Below the pieces are notes generated by a model. The model worked only from the letters and a program-made list of their open reading frames with translations, did no database searches and was not told the DNA's origin. Positions 37,519 to 46,983 of a DNA stretch of 64,000 nt are shown here, piece by piece. The position numbers were made by a program, and so were the translations under genes. This DNA comes from Enterovibrio norvegicus DSM 15893 (lineage in GTDB: Bacteria > Pseudomonadota > Gammaproteobacteria > Enterobacterales > Vibrionaceae). The stretch is taken from the NCBI RefSeq assembly GCF_900115495.1, contig NZ_FOWR01000008.1, forward strand, positions 1 through 64,000, given 5' to 3'. Numbering within the stretch: position 1 is the first letter of the stretch; each line of letters starts with the position of its first letter.

Positions 37519-38232
37519 ATGACAAATCAGGCCAATGTCGATCCGGCAGAAATTAAGAAATTCGAAGACATGGCGTCTCGATGGTGGGATCTTGAAGGCG
37601 AGTTTAAACCCCTTCACCAGATCAACCCTCTTCGTTTGGATTACGTGATTGAACGTAGCAATGGCGTCTTCGGCAAAAAAATCCTTGATGTAGGATGTGG
37701 CGGCGGCATCTTAGCCGAGAGTATGGCGAGAGAAGGCGCAGACGTGACGGGCCTAGATATGGGCAAAGAACCGCTTACCGTTGCTCGTCTACATGCCCTC
37801 GAAACGGACACCAAAGTAAAGTACATCCAATCAACGGCTGAAGAACACGCGGCGAGCAATGAAGCACAGTATGACATCGTGACATGTATGGAGATGCTTG
37901 AGCATGTCCCCGACCCTGCATCTGTCATTGCATCGTGCGCGCGCATGGTAAAACCAGGCGGTCATGTTTTCTTTTCAACGTTAAACCGAAATACCAAATC
38001 GTGGCTATTTGCGATTGTCGGTGCTGAACACATCATGAAAGTCGTGCCAAAGGGCACGCACGATCACAACAAGTTCATTCGTCCGTCTGAGTTACTGCGC
38101 ATGGTGGATGCCACACCTTTGCAAGAACGCGCAATGACAGGTCTTCATTACAACCCGCTGACAGAGCAGTATTGGTTGTCTCCGAAGAATGTAGACGTGA
38201 ATTACATCGTACATACTCAATACCCGGCTTAA
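37519..38232 (+). CDS. ubiG: Ubiquinone biosynthesis O-methyltransferase UbiG
   Basis: UbiG performs both O-methylations in ubiquinone synthesis (3-demethylubiquinone and the earlier hydroxy intermediate) using SAM. The 237-aa protein has SAM motif [16 protein letters not shown] (about 55-69) and [10 protein letters not shown], typical of UbiG. The N-terminal [20 protein letters not shown] is diagnostic. The gyrA/ubiG divergent arrangement is conserved in gammaproteobacteria. Confidence 0.97.
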   Translation: MTNQANVDPAEIKKFEDMASRWWDLEGEFKPLHQINPLRLDYVIERSNGVFGKKILDVGCGGGILAESMAREGADVTGLDMGKEPLTVARLHALETDTKVKYIQSTAEEHAASNEAQYDIVTCMEMLEHVPDPASVIASCARMVKPGGHVFFSTLNRNTKSWLFAIVGAEHIMKVVPKGTHDHNKFIRPSELLRMVDATPLQERAMTGLHYNPLTEQYWLSPKNVDVNYIVHTQYPA

Positions 38233-38247
38233 CCCGGGTATTTTTTT
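38220..38247 (+). terminator. Terminator overlapping the ubiG stop
   Basis: ATACCCGG and CCGGGTAT pair around the stop codon region and are followed by seven T, so the hairpin includes the last ubiG codons. Confidence 0.85.
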
Positions 38248-38314
38248 GCCTGATAATAATCACTGATGACACTGTAATAGCTAAACCCAACCCACAGCTG
38301 AGTAGAGAAAGTAC

Positions 38315-38971
38315 ATGGACGTTAACGTAAAAGCGGTACTGTTTGATTTGGATGGCACTCTTTTAGACACCGCACCCGACATGGCAAATGCCGCCAACTG
38401 TGTGATGGCTGATTATGGACTCTCTCCCCTTAACGAACGCCAAATTAAAGCCAACACCAGTTATGGGGCACGCGGGTTGTTACGTGCAGGCTTTGGAAAC
38501 CAAATCGAAGGCAAAGACCTTGACGCGTTGAGACAGTCATTCCTGCATCATTACGCCAACAATATATGTACCACGACACAACTCTACGCGGGTGTCGTTA
38601 CCTTGCTTGATGGCTTAGAGGCTATGAAAGTGCCGTGGGGCATTGTGACAAACAAGCCGGGCTTTCTCACTGAAATGCTACTTCCTTACTTCCCTCGCCT
38701 TCTTTCAACCGGCACCTTGGTGTGCGCGGATACCCTCAGCAAAGCCAAGCCTCATCCTGAGCCACTTCTTCATGCAGCCATGGAACTCGGTATCGACAAT
38801 CAAGCTTGTCTATATATAGGGGACATTGAAGGAGACATCATTGCGGCCAATGCCGCGAATATGATTTCCGCTGTTGCAGCATGGGGTTATATCGGCAGCG
38901 AGCACAAACCACTCGAGTGGGATTCAGATCTGGTTTTTAACAAACCTGAAGAGATTCTGTCATTATTCTGA
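38315..38971 (+). CDS. HAD-family phosphatase (phosphoglycolate phosphatase / MupP type)
   Basis: This 218-aa HAD hydrolase has catalytic motif I FDLDGTLLDT (residues 10-19), motif II IVTNKP, the motif III lysine in SKAKPHPEP, and motif IV YIGDIEGDIIAA. The helical cap after motif I is of the Gph type. Downstream of ubiG, relatives in Pseudomonas are MupP (N-acetylmuramate-6-phosphate phosphatase), so both assignments are possible; the reaction is phosphate removal from a small sugar or glycolate. I cannot choose between them from sequence alone. Confidence 0.85.
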   Translation: MDVNVKAVLFDLDGTLLDTAPDMANAANCVMADYGLSPLNERQIKANTSYGARGLLRAGFGNQIEGKDLDALRQSFLHHYANNICTTTQLYAGVVTLLDGLEAMKVPWGIVTNKPGFLTEMLLPYFPRLLSTGTLVCADTLSKAKPHPEPLLHAAMELGIDNQACLYIGDIEGDIIAANAANMISAVAAWGYIGSEHKPLEWDSDLVFNKPEEILSLF

Positions 38972-39372
38972 TCCTTATCACACCCACTTTGAACACAATT
39001 TAACCTAATAACATAGGGTTATCTCGTTTCACTGTTTGTGCGTGGAGGCAAGATAAAAATCTTTTTTTATTTCGAATCGATGACAGAAAAATGATTGATT
39101 TTCTCTATGCTGTTGCCGTTATTGGGATAAAGGGGTGAGTGACCACTAACAATGTATTTCTCATCCCCAAGATATCCACAGAACGCCCATTTCGGCCAAC
39201 TTGCAATATCCTCCCTTCAACACTATCTTGTTACTCAAGTCAGGCAGCAGCCCTATATGTAGTGTTTGAGCATCTACTTCATTAGTTTAACATTGGTCAC
39301 AAAAAATTTGCGTGAACATTGAGAATTGCGAAAAACACGTCTTCAGGCATGGATACACCAGGAACAAGATAA
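38972..39372. other. nrdAB upstream regulatory region
   Basis: This 401-bp region before nrdA has no gene. It holds two NrdR-like boxes (39220-39235 and 39250-39265) and a DnaA-box-like ATATCCACA at 39172-39180, one mismatch from TTATCCACA. The E. coli nrdA promoter carries both types of site. Confidence 0.6.
39220..39265. promoter_or_regulatory. Pair of NrdR boxes upstream of nrdA
   Basis: ACACTATCTTGTTACT and GCCCTATATGTAGTGT each match one half of the palindromic NrdR consensus ACACWATATNTWGTGT well and the other half loosely. Their starts are 30 bp apart, about three helical turns, as known for NrdR sites in enterobacteria. Confidence 0.65.
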
Positions 39373-41652
39373 ATGAACCAACAAATTACCGTTCAAAAGC
39401 GCAGTGGCGTGAAGGAAAACATCGATCTAGACAAAATCCACCGCGTTATCGACTGGGCAGCTGAGGGCCTCGACAACGTCTCTGTTTCACAAGTCGAACT
39501 CCGTTCTCACATCCAATTTTACGACGGTATCAAAACTGAAGACATTCATGAGACCATCATCAAAGCTGCTGCAGATCTGATCTCTGAACAAACCCCAGAC
39601 TACCAATATCTGGCTGCGCGTCTTGCGGTTTTCCACTTGCGCAAAAAGGCTTACGGCCAGTTTGAGCCACCGACACTGGCCGACCATGTCAACAAAATGA
39701 TCGACATGGGCAAGTACGACAAGCACATCACCGAAGACTATTCGACCGAAGAACTGAACATCCTCGATAGCTACATTGATCACTGGCGTGACATGAACTT
39801 TTCCTATGCCGCAGTGAAACAGCTTGAAGGTAAATACTTAGTACAGAACCGTGTTACGGGCGAAATCTACGAAAGCGCACAGTTTTTGTACATGATGGTT
39901 GCAGCATGTCTATTTGCAAACTACCCGAAAGAAACACGCCTCGATTACATCCGTCGTTTTTACGATGCGGTGTCTAAATTCAAGATTTCATTGCCAACGC
40001 CAATCATGTCCGGCGTTCGCACACCAACCCGTCAGTTCAGCTCATGTGTACTGATCGAATGTGATGACAGCCTTGATTCAATCAACGCGACCGCAAGTGC
40101 GATTGTGCGCTACGTAAGCCAGCGTGCAGGTATCGGTATCAATGCAGGTCGAATCCGTGCATTGGGTAGCCCAATCCGCGGCGGCGAAGCATTCCACACC
40201 GGTTGTATCCCGTTCTACAAATACTTCCAAACAGCCGTTAAGTGTTGTTCTCAAGGCGGCGTACGTGGTGGTGCAGCGACACTGTTCTACCCTATGTGGC
40301 ACCGTGAAGTTCAAAACCTGTTGGTATTGAAAAATAACCGTGGTGTGGAGGAAAACCGTGTTCGTCACATGGACTACGGCGTTCAAATCAACAAACTGAT
40401 GTACACCCGTCTTATCAAAGGCGAGAACATTTCATTGTTCTCACCGTCAGATGTTCCAGGACTGTACGACGCCTTCTTCGCGAACCAAGAAGAATTCGAA
40501 CGTCTGTACACACAATATGAGCAAGACAGCTCAGTGCAACGTGAAACCGTGAAAGCGGTTGAGCTTTTCTCTCTGATGATGCAAGAACGTGCTTCTACAG
40601 GCCGTATCTACATTCAAAACGTTGACCACTGTAATACGCACAGCCCGTTTGACCCTGCTGTTGCACCGATTCGCCAATCTAACTTGTGTCTTGAAATCGC
40701 ATTGCCAACCAAGCCGTTGACCAACGTGGAAGATGACCAAGGCGAAATCGCATTGTGTACGCTGTCAGCGTTCAACCTTGGCGCATTGAATAACCTTGAT
40801 GAATTAGAAGATCTGGCAGACCTGACAATCCGCGCGTTGGATTCACTGCTTGATTACCAAGACTACCCATTGCCAGCCGCTTACAAAGCGACCATGAACC
40901 GTCGTACCCTGGGTGTTGGTGTGATTAACTACGCCTACTACCTTGCGAAAAATGGCGTGCGCTACTCCGACGGCAGCGCGAATGGCCTAACGCACCGTAC
41001 GTTTGAAGCGATTCAATACTACCTATTGAAAGCCTCTGTCGGTTTGGCGAAAGAAAAAGGTGCGTGTCCGTTGTTCAACGAAACAACGTACTCGAAAGGC
41101 ATTCTTCCAATCGACAGCTATAAGCGCGATTTGGATAACGTATGTGAAGAACCTCTTCACTACGATTGGGAAACATTGCGCGGAGAAATCGTTGAACACG
41201 GTCTGCGTAACTCAACCCTATCTGCATTGATGCCATCAGAAACATCGTCACAGATTTCGAACGCGACAAACGGCATTGAGCCTCCTCGTGGTTTCGTTTC
41301 TGTCAAAGCATCGAAAGACGGTATCTTGAAGCAAGTGGTGCCTGACTATGACAAGTACAAAGAAAACTACGAGTTGCTTTGGAACATCGAATCGAACGAC
41401 GGCTACTTGCAGTTGGTCGGCATCATGCAGAAATTTATCGACCAAGCGATCTCTGCCAACACCAACTACGACCCAAGCAAACAAGCAGGCGGTAAAACAC
41501 CGATGAAGCTGCTGCTAAAAGATTTGCTGACGGCGTACAAACTGGGTGTGAAAACCCTGTATTATCACAACACGCGTGATGGTGCAGACGATGCACAACA
41601 AGATTTGGCAGCACAAGATGATGATTGTGCGGGCGGCGCTTGTAAAATCTAA
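39373..41652 (+). CDS. nrdA: Class Ia ribonucleoside-diphosphate reductase, alpha subunit
   Basis: NrdA reduces all four ribonucleoside diphosphates in aerobic growth. The 759-aa protein begins with the ATP-cone (VQKRSGVKENIDLDKIHRV), which senses ATP/dATP. The active site is visible as SSCVLIECDDSL (first redox cysteine) and NLCLEIALPTKP with the catalytic Cys and Glu. The C-terminus DDDCAGGACKI carries the thioredoxin-reducible cysteine pair. It is the first gene of nrdA-nrdB-yfaE. Confidence 0.98.
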   Translation: MNQQITVQKRSGVKENIDLDKIHRVIDWAAEGLDNVSVSQVELRSHIQFYDGIKTEDIHETIIKAAADLISEQTPDYQYLAARLAVFHLRKKAYGQFEPPTLADHVNKMIDMGKYDKHITEDYSTEELNILDSYIDHWRDMNFSYAAVKQLEGKYLVQNRVTGEIYESAQFLYMMVAACLFANYPKETRLDYIRRFYDAVSKFKISLPTPIMSGVRTPTRQFSSCVLIECDDSLDSINATASAIVRYVSQRAGIGINAGRIRALGSPIRGGEAFHTGCIPFYKYFQTAVKCCSQGGVRGGAATLFYPMWHREVQNLLVLKNNRGVEENRVRHMDYGVQINKLMYTRLIKGENISLFSPSDVPGLYDAFFANQEEFERLYTQYEQDSSVQRETVKAVELFSLMMQERASTGRIYIQNVDHCNTHSPFDPAVAPIRQSNLCLEIALPTKPLTNVEDDQGEIALCTLSAFNLGALNNLDELEDLADLTIRALDSLLDYQDYPLPAAYKATMNRRTLGVGVINYAYYLAKNGVRYSDGSANGLTHRTFEAIQYYLLKASVGLAKEKGACPLFNETTYSKGILPIDSYKRDLDNVCEEPLHYDWETLRGEIVEHGLRNSTLSALMPSETSSQISNATNGIEPPRGFVSVKASKDGILKQVVPDYDKYKENYELLWNIESNDGYLQLVGIMQKFIDQAISANTNYDPSKQAGGKTPMKLLLKDLLTAYKLGVKTLYYHNTRDGADDAQQDLAAQDDDCAGGACKI

Positions 41653-41719
41653 AGCTACATTCGGGAGGGAGCAATAGCTCCCTCTTCAAGGTTTAATTCG
41701 AAACGGTATATTTACGGTA

Positions 41720-42853
41720 ATGGCATACAGTACTTTTTCTAAAGAAAACAATAATGCGCTCAAAGAACCGATGTTTTTTGGCCAGCCAGTTAACGTTGCT
41801 CGCTACGATCAACAAAAGTACGAAATCTTCGAACGCTTGATTGAGAAGCAACTGAGTTTCTTTTGGCGTCCAGAAGAAGTGGATGTGTCTGGCGACCGTA
41901 TCGATTACAACAAGCTGCCTGAGCACGAGAAGCATATCTTCATCAGCAACTTGAAGTATCAAACGCTATTGGATTCAATCCAAGGTCGCAGCCCGAACGT
42001 TGCCTTGCTTCCATTGGTGTCTATTCCAGAGTTGGAAACATGGATTGAAACGTGGTCGTTTTCTGAAACGATCCACTCACGTTCTTACACGCACATTATC
42101 CGAAACATCGTTAATAACCCTGCCGTGGTATTTGATGACATCGTTGATAATGAGCACATCATCAAGCGTGCTGGCGATATCGCTAAGTACTACGATGACT
42201 TGATTCAAGCCACCAGCGACTATCACCGTTTAGGTGAAGGTGAGCACACCATCAACGGCGAAACCGTCGTGGTTTCTCTGCGTGAATTGAAGAAGAAATT
42301 GTATGTGTGTCTGATGTCGGTCAATGCGCTAGAGGCCATTCGTTTTTATGTCAGCTTTGCGTGTTCATTTGCGTTCGCAGAACGTGAATTGATGGAAGGT
42401 AACGCGAAAATCATCAAACTGATTGCACGTGATGAATCATTGCACCTAACCAGTACACAGCACATGCTAAACATTCTGCGCAGCGGCGAAGACGATCCAG
42501 AAATGGCTGACATCGCAAAAGAGTGCGAGCAAGAGTGTTTTGAACTGTTCAAAGCGGCGGCTGAGCAAGAGAAAGAATGGGCAGAATACCTGTTCAAAGA
42601 CGGCTCAATGATTGGCTTGAACAAAGACATTCTTTGTCAGTATGTGGAATACATTTCCAACCTACGCATGTCTGCAGTTGGCCTAAAACCTGCGTACGCT
42701 AACGCCTCTCAAAACCCGATTCCTTGGATTAACGCGTGGTTGTCTTCTGACAACGTTCAGGTTGCGCCACAAGAAGCAGAAATCAGTTCATACCTTGTTG
42801 GCCAAATTGATAACGACATGAACATCGATGATTTGGGTGACTTCGAACTATGA
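41720..42853 (+). CDS. nrdB: Class Ia ribonucleoside-diphosphate reductase, beta subunit
   Basis: NrdB carries the diferric-tyrosyl radical used by NrdA. The 377-aa protein has the iron ligands in [20 protein letters not shown] and [14 protein letters not shown], and the conserved [22 protein letters not shown] upstream. It starts 67 bp after nrdA and overlaps yfaE by 4 bases (ATGA), so iron-centre maintenance is translated with it. Confidence 0.98.
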   Translation: MAYSTFSKENNNALKEPMFFGQPVNVARYDQQKYEIFERLIEKQLSFFWRPEEVDVSGDRIDYNKLPEHEKHIFISNLKYQTLLDSIQGRSPNVALLPLVSIPELETWIETWSFSETIHSRSYTHIIRNIVNNPAVVFDDIVDNEHIIKRAGDIAKYYDDLIQATSDYHRLGEGEHTINGETVVVSLRELKKKLYVCLMSVNALEAIRFYVSFACSFAFAERELMEGNAKIIKLIARDESLHLTSTQHMLNILRSGEDDPEMADIAKECEQECFELFKAAAEQEKEWAEYLFKDGSMIGLNKDILCQYVEYISNLRMSAVGLKPAYANASQNPIPWINAWLSSDNVQVAPQEAEISSYLVGQIDNDMNIDDLGDFEL

Positions 42854-43140
42854 GTCAAATCACTATCAAAGTGAATGGCGAAATGCTGGTGGGGAATACC
42901 CACCAGCCTCTGCTTGAGCAACTTGAACAATCAGGACTTCAGCCTGAGTTCCAATGCCGTAACGGCGTGTGCGGCGCTTGCCGCTGCAAACTCGACAAAG
43001 GCACCGTATCAAAACAAGATACGATGGCGTATGTCGCCGCAGGCGAAATTCTGACCTGCGCTTCCGTGCCTTCTGGCAATGTTGAGTTGGAATTCGACTA
43101 CCAGCTTTCCTTTGTAGCAAAAAAAGCCGCGAACCTCTGA
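42850..43140 (+). CDS. yfaE: Ferredoxin-like 2Fe-2S protein YfaE
   Basis: The 96-aa plant-type ferredoxin has its cluster ligands in [13 protein letters not shown] and a later CASVP. It helps reduce the NrdB diiron site during radical maintenance. Its end overlaps a terminator-like hairpin, which is common for the last gene of nrdAB-yfaE. Confidence 0.94.
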   Translation: MSQITIKVNGEMLVGNTHQPLLEQLEQSGLQPEFQCRNGVCGACRCKLDKGTVSKQDTMAYVAAGEILTCASVPSGNVELEFDYQLSFVAKKAANL

Positions 43141-43165
43141 CTCGGTCTTGCGGCGCTCTTTTTTC
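43121..43165 (+). terminator. Terminator of nrdAB-yfaE
   Basis: AAAAAGCCGC and GCGGCGCTCTTTTTT pair around a 19-base loop that includes the yfaE stop codon. The loop is long, so strength is moderate. Confidence 0.6.
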
Positions 43166-43339
43166 AGCCTCTCTTTATTCAGCTTTATGCTTCATGAGAT
43201 TGTTGACGTAGATGCTATGGATCTGATTCCACCATGCTTACGAGCAACTCAGCAGTCAGCCCAGTCTTGTTGGTAAAAATACGAGAAAAGCGCGAAAGCG
43301 ACGCGACTTTGACTGAAGCAAACCGCTCCCACTTGCTCG

Positions 43340-43388
43340 CATCCGCCATCCTCCATCCGCCAACAGCCAACAGCCAACAGCCAACACT
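43340..43388. repeat. Heptanucleotide array with two unit types
   Basis: Seven consecutive 7-bp units: CATCCGC, CATCCTC, CATCCGC, then CAACAGC three times and a final CAACACT. Two related 7-mers share one phase, which points to stepwise expansion. Confidence 0.9.
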
Positions 43389-43597
43389 CGCGAGCATTCG
43401 CGATAAGGGGTGACACCGCCATTCGGTTCCATGATATTTACCGTCTGTTCGATATTGAAGGTAAGGATGGTCGACGTTGTCCGCGAGGCGGTTCCTTTGC
43501 TCGACGCTCTGTTCACCGTTCTAATGATTTTGACCTACTTAGAAGGTTTGGTAATGTTCTTACCTAACCTCTTTAAGTCATCCGATAAAATCAGCAA

Positions 43598-43625
43598 AGC
43601 GCGCCTTCCACAGGCGCGCTTTTTT
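43598..43625 (+). terminator. Orphan Rho-independent terminator
   Basis: AGCGCGCC and GGCGCGCT form a perfect 8-bp stem around TTCCACA, followed by T6 on the plus strand. No convincing coding gene ends just before it, so it may end a small RNA. Confidence 0.8.
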
Positions 43626-43825
43626 CTTGAATCAAGCCCTCATTTTCTTAAAGGAAGGGGGATCTCTCCACATTGCCCAAACCGATTGAAAGCAAAGATA
43701 AAAAATTCACACGCCTCCATCTTTCTCACCAAATGAGGGTTATCGCTTACACAAAGGACATCCGTCGCAGCATTTTTTGACTATACCTATCTGTGTTTAT
43801 TACCGCTTGTATCCCCTTATACAAC

Positions 43826-43859
43826 GGCATCTCTAAAAAGCAGAGGCATCTCTAAAAAG
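43826..43859. repeat. 15-bp direct repeat upstream of gadB
   Basis: GGCATCTCTAAAAAG occurs at 43826-43840 and 43845-43859, 48 to 67 bp before the gadB start. It could be a duplicated regulator site or simple slippage. Confidence 0.7.
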
Positions 43860-43906
43860 GGGTGACCAAGACACCGACATAAAGAGCACATTGAGGAGCA
43901 ACACTG

Positions 43907-45286
43907 ATGGGATTGCACTACGGGAAAGAAAAAGGCGAGAACTGCGATGACCTCTACGAAGAAGTCCTCTCTCGAAAACAACTACCCAAATTCTCACTAC
44001 CCCAAGAAAGCCAGCCCGCTGATCTCGTTGCACAACTATTGAAAGATGAGCTTCTAATGGATGGCAATGCGCGCCAAAATCTCGCGACGTTTTGCTCGAC
44101 ATGGATGGAGCCCAGTGTTCACGAAATCATGGATGTTTGCATCGATAAAAACATGATCGATAAAGACGAGTATCCTCAAACCGCCGAAATTGAATCACGT
44201 TGCGTACACATTCTTGCCAAGCTTTGGAATAGCCAAGAAAGCGAAACCACGGTGGGATGTTCAACCACAGGCTCGTCAGAAGCGGCCATGTTGGGTGGCC
44301 TTGCGATGAAATGGCGTTGGAGAAAAAAACGAGAAGCACAAGGGCTCACGACCGATAAGCCCAACATTGTGTGTGGACCGGTTCAGATTTGCTGGCACAA
44401 ATTTGCCCGCTACTTTGATGTTGAGATGCGCGAGATCCCACTCGATGGTGACGAAGTCTGCATTAACCCCGACAAGCTCACAGAGTATGTCGATGAAAAT
44501 ACCATTGGCGTTGTGCCGACACTTGGCGTGACTTACACCTGTGTGTTTGAACCCGTTGAAGTGATCTCGCAAAAACTCGATGAACTGCACGCCGAGAAAG
44601 GCATTGATGTGCCCATTCATGTTGATGGCGCATCGGGCGGGTTCATTGCCCCATTCGTAAACCCCGAGTTGAAGTGGGATTTTAGGCTACCTCGTGTTGT
44701 CTCTATCAATAGCTCAGGGCACAAATACGGTCTCGCCCCGCTAGGTGTGGGCTGGGTGGTTTGGCGTGACGCCGCACACCTTCCTGATGAACTCGTCTTT
44801 GATGTGGATTATTTAGGGGGCCATATGCCAACTTTCGCCCTCAATTTCTCACGCCCTGGCGGACAAATCGTCGCACAATACTATAACTTTCTGCGCCTTG
44901 GCTTTGACGGCTATAAAGGCATTCAAGAGGCCTGCCTCAGCACCGCACAATGGCTGGCAGATGAAATCGCCAAAATCGGACCTTTCGATCTTTTCTACGA
45001 TGGTCGGGGCGGACTGCCCGCGCTTAGCTACAGCCTAAAAGAAGGCGATTGGGGGTTTACGCTCTATGACCTTTCAGACCGCATGCGCATGCGGGGTTGG
45101 CAGATTGCTTCCTATCCACTCCCCGGTAACCGACAGGATACCGTGATTCAACGCATCATGATCCGACACGGTGTTAGCCTCGATATGGCATCGCTCATGC
45201 TCGAAGATCTCAAGCGTTGTGTCGAATACTTCGAGCAATATCCGCAAGTTCACTCTGGCGCAACCTCCACATTCCATCATGGATGA
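43907..45286 (+). CDS. gadB: Glutamate decarboxylase
   Basis: This PLP enzyme converts glutamate to GABA and CO2, consuming a proton. The 459-aa protein has the PLP lysine in [18 protein letters not shown] (about residue 264), the [14 protein letters not shown] cofactor region and the [14 protein letters not shown] segment, all typical of group II bacterial Gad. It is the first gene of a gadB-gadC-glsA cluster. With the GadC antiporter and glutaminase it forms a proton-consuming acid-resistance route, an inference from context. Confidence 0.96.
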   Translation: MGLHYGKEKGENCDDLYEEVLSRKQLPKFSLPQESQPADLVAQLLKDELLMDGNARQNLATFCSTWMEPSVHEIMDVCIDKNMIDKDEYPQTAEIESRCVHILAKLWNSQESETTVGCSTTGSSEAAMLGGLAMKWRWRKKREAQGLTTDKPNIVCGPVQICWHKFARYFDVEMREIPLDGDEVCINPDKLTEYVDENTIGVVPTLGVTYTCVFEPVEVISQKLDELHAEKGIDVPIHVDGASGGFIAPFVNPELKWDFRLPRVVSINSSGHKYGLAPLGVGWVVWRDAAHLPDELVFDVDYLGGHMPTFALNFSRPGGQIVAQYYNFLRLGFDGYKGIQEACLSTAQWLADEIAKIGPFDLFYDGRGGLPALSYSLKEGDWGFTLYDLSDRMRMRGWQIASYPLPGNRQDTVIQRIMIRHGVSLDMASLMLEDLKRCVEYFEQYPQVHSGATSTFHHG

Positions 45287-45426
45287 ACGCCTTAATGAAA
45301 ACGCGCGCGCAGACCTGACTGACATAGCTAACTAAGTTCAACAACGGGTAACCGTTAACAACACACTCTTATTTGATCACGCCTGACCATCACCAAGATG
45401 GTCAGAATGATTGAAGGACGACTCGT

Positions 45427-46983
45427 ATGAATAAGAAAGCCCCCTCCACTGCGAATTTAAAACAAGCAGGAAAAATTAGCGTTTTCACCTTCGCCATCAT
45501 GAACATCGTGGCTGTCGTGAGTCTTCGTGGTTTACCAGCAGAAGCAGAGTATGGCCTGAGTTCAGTTTTCTACTACGTATTTGCGGCTGCATTCTTCTTG
45601 GTGCCCGTCTCTTTGGTGGCGGCTGAACTCGCCACAGGCTGGCCCGAAAAAGGCGGTATCTTCCGATGGGTTGGCGAAGCCTTTGGTCCTCGTTTGGCAT
45701 TTATGGCGATGTTTTTACTTTTTGTGCAGGTGTGCGTGTGGTTCCCCACCGCCCTCACGTTTGGCGCAGTCTCTCTCGCGTTCATTGGGCCAGATCAAAC
45801 CTTTGATGCCGCCTTGTCCCAGAATAAGTTCTTCGTCCTCGCTATCGTGTTGGCCATCTATTGGTTCGCGACCTTTGTTGCATTCAAAGGCGTGTCGGCG
45901 TTCACCTTGCTTTCAAAATGGGGTGGTATCATTGGAACGATTATTCCTGCCATCATTCTGATCATTTTGGGTTTTGCGTTTTACTTTAGTGGCGCGAAGA
46001 TCCAAATCGATCTCTCGTGGTCAGAACTGATCCCTGACTTCTCTAACTTCAACAATGTGGTGCTCGCCGCCAGTATTTTCCTGTTCTATGCTGGCATGGA
46101 AATGAACGCCATCCACGTGAAGGATCTTGATAACCCTACTCGCTCATACCCGCTCGCCATCGGTATGGCAGCATTGGGCACAGTGGTGATATTCATCATG
46201 GGTACGCTCGCCATTGCGTTTGTTATCCCAAGCACTGAAATCAACCTCACACAAAGTTTGTTGGTGGCGTACTTCGATATGTTCCATTGGGCAGGCTTGG
46301 GCTTCCTCGCGCCCGTGATGGCAATTTGCTTAGCCATTGGTGTTCTCGCGGGCATCGTGACGTGGGTTGCTGGGCCTTCAACGGGGTTACTTGAAGTAGC
46401 AAAGGCGGGGTACATGCCGCGCTTTTGGCAACACACCAACAAGAATGGCATGGCGACACACATTCTTTTGGTGCAAGGCATCATAGTGAGTTTCCTTGCG
46501 GTCACCTTTGTGGTGTTGCCCTCAGTGGAAGCGGCGTACCAAATTTTAAGCCAACTCGCCGCGGTGATTTACCTCATCCTGTATATGTTGATGTTCTCCT
46601 CTGCGATTTACCTCAGATTCAGCCAGCCAAATCGTCCACGTCCCTACAATGTGCCGGGCGGTAAAACTGGCCTCTATATAATTGCCGGCGTGGGTTTCAC
46701 CGCATCTTTGACGGCTTTCGCGTTCAGCTTTATCCCCCCGAGCCAAATTGCAGTTGGTAGCCCGACAGTGTTCATTTCGATTCTTGTTGGCTTGAGTGCC
46801 GTGTTCATCACGATTCCTCTGGTGATTTATGCCATTCGAAAACCCCATTGGCGTGAAGAAAATTCCGACTTTGCGCCCTTCACTTGGCAAATTGAAGGGG
46901 TGCATCCAGGAGTGCAAAATCATTCAGACTTACACACAGAGTCAGTGACTGCGAACCACAAAGAAAACCAAGGAGCACAATAA
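45427..46983 (+). CDS. gadC: Glutamate:GABA antiporter (GadC-like APC transporter)
   Basis: This amino-acid/polyamine permease of the inner membrane has 518 aa and about 12 hydrophobic helices. Useful segments are YAGMEMNAIHVKDLDNPTRSYPLAIG and WVAGPSTGLLEVAKAGYMP, matching the GadC/GltC group. The hydrophilic C-terminus after about residue 470 may act as the pH-sensitive plug known in GadC. It should import glutamate or glutamine and export GABA. Its stop overlaps glsA by one base (TAATG). Confidence 0.9.
   Translation: MNKKAPSTANLKQAGKISVFTFAIMNIVAVVSLRGLPAEAEYGLSSVFYYVFAAAFFLVPVSLVAAELATGWPEKGGIFRWVGEAFGPRLAFMAMFLLFVQVCVWFPTALTFGAVSLAFIGPDQTFDAALSQNKFFVLAIVLAIYWFATFVAFKGVSAFTLLSKWGGIIGTIIPAIILIILGFAFYFSGAKIQIDLSWSELIPDFSNFNNVVLAASIFLFYAGMEMNAIHVKDLDNPTRSYPLAIGMAALGTVVIFIMGTLAIAFVIPSTEINLTQSLLVAYFDMFHWAGLGFLAPVMAICLAIGVLAGIVTWVAGPSTGLLEVAKAGYMPRFWQHTNKNGMATHILLVQGIIVSFLAVTFVVLPSVEAAYQILSQLAAVIYLILYMLMFSSAIYLRFSQPNRPRPYNVPGGKTGLYIIAGVGFTASLTAFAFSFIPPSQIAVGSPTVFISILVGLSAVFITIPLVIYAIRKPHWREENSDFAPFTWQIEGVHPGVQNHSDLHTESVTANHKENQGAQ

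Larger units (their letters stand above)
43166..43906. other. Long intergenic region before gadB
   Basis: About 740 bp lie between yfaE and gadB. Contents are the heptanucleotide array at 43340-43388, a strong terminator hairpin at 43598-43625 with no evident gene before it, and a 15-bp direct repeat at 43826-43859. A minus-strand frame at 43215-43320 encodes FSRIFTNKTGLTAE, resembling the AraC-family signature, which may be a gene remnant. Other small frames look spurious. The gadB promoter lies at the right end. Confidence 0.55.

Noticed and set aside
43215..43397. AraC-type pseudogene
   Set aside because: Only about 14 residues resemble the AraC signature; kept as an observation, not as an annotated pseudogene.
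43410..43736. Plus-strand hydrophobic frame of 108 codons
   Set aside because: A strong Rho-independent terminator lies in the middle of it and no ribosome site precedes it.
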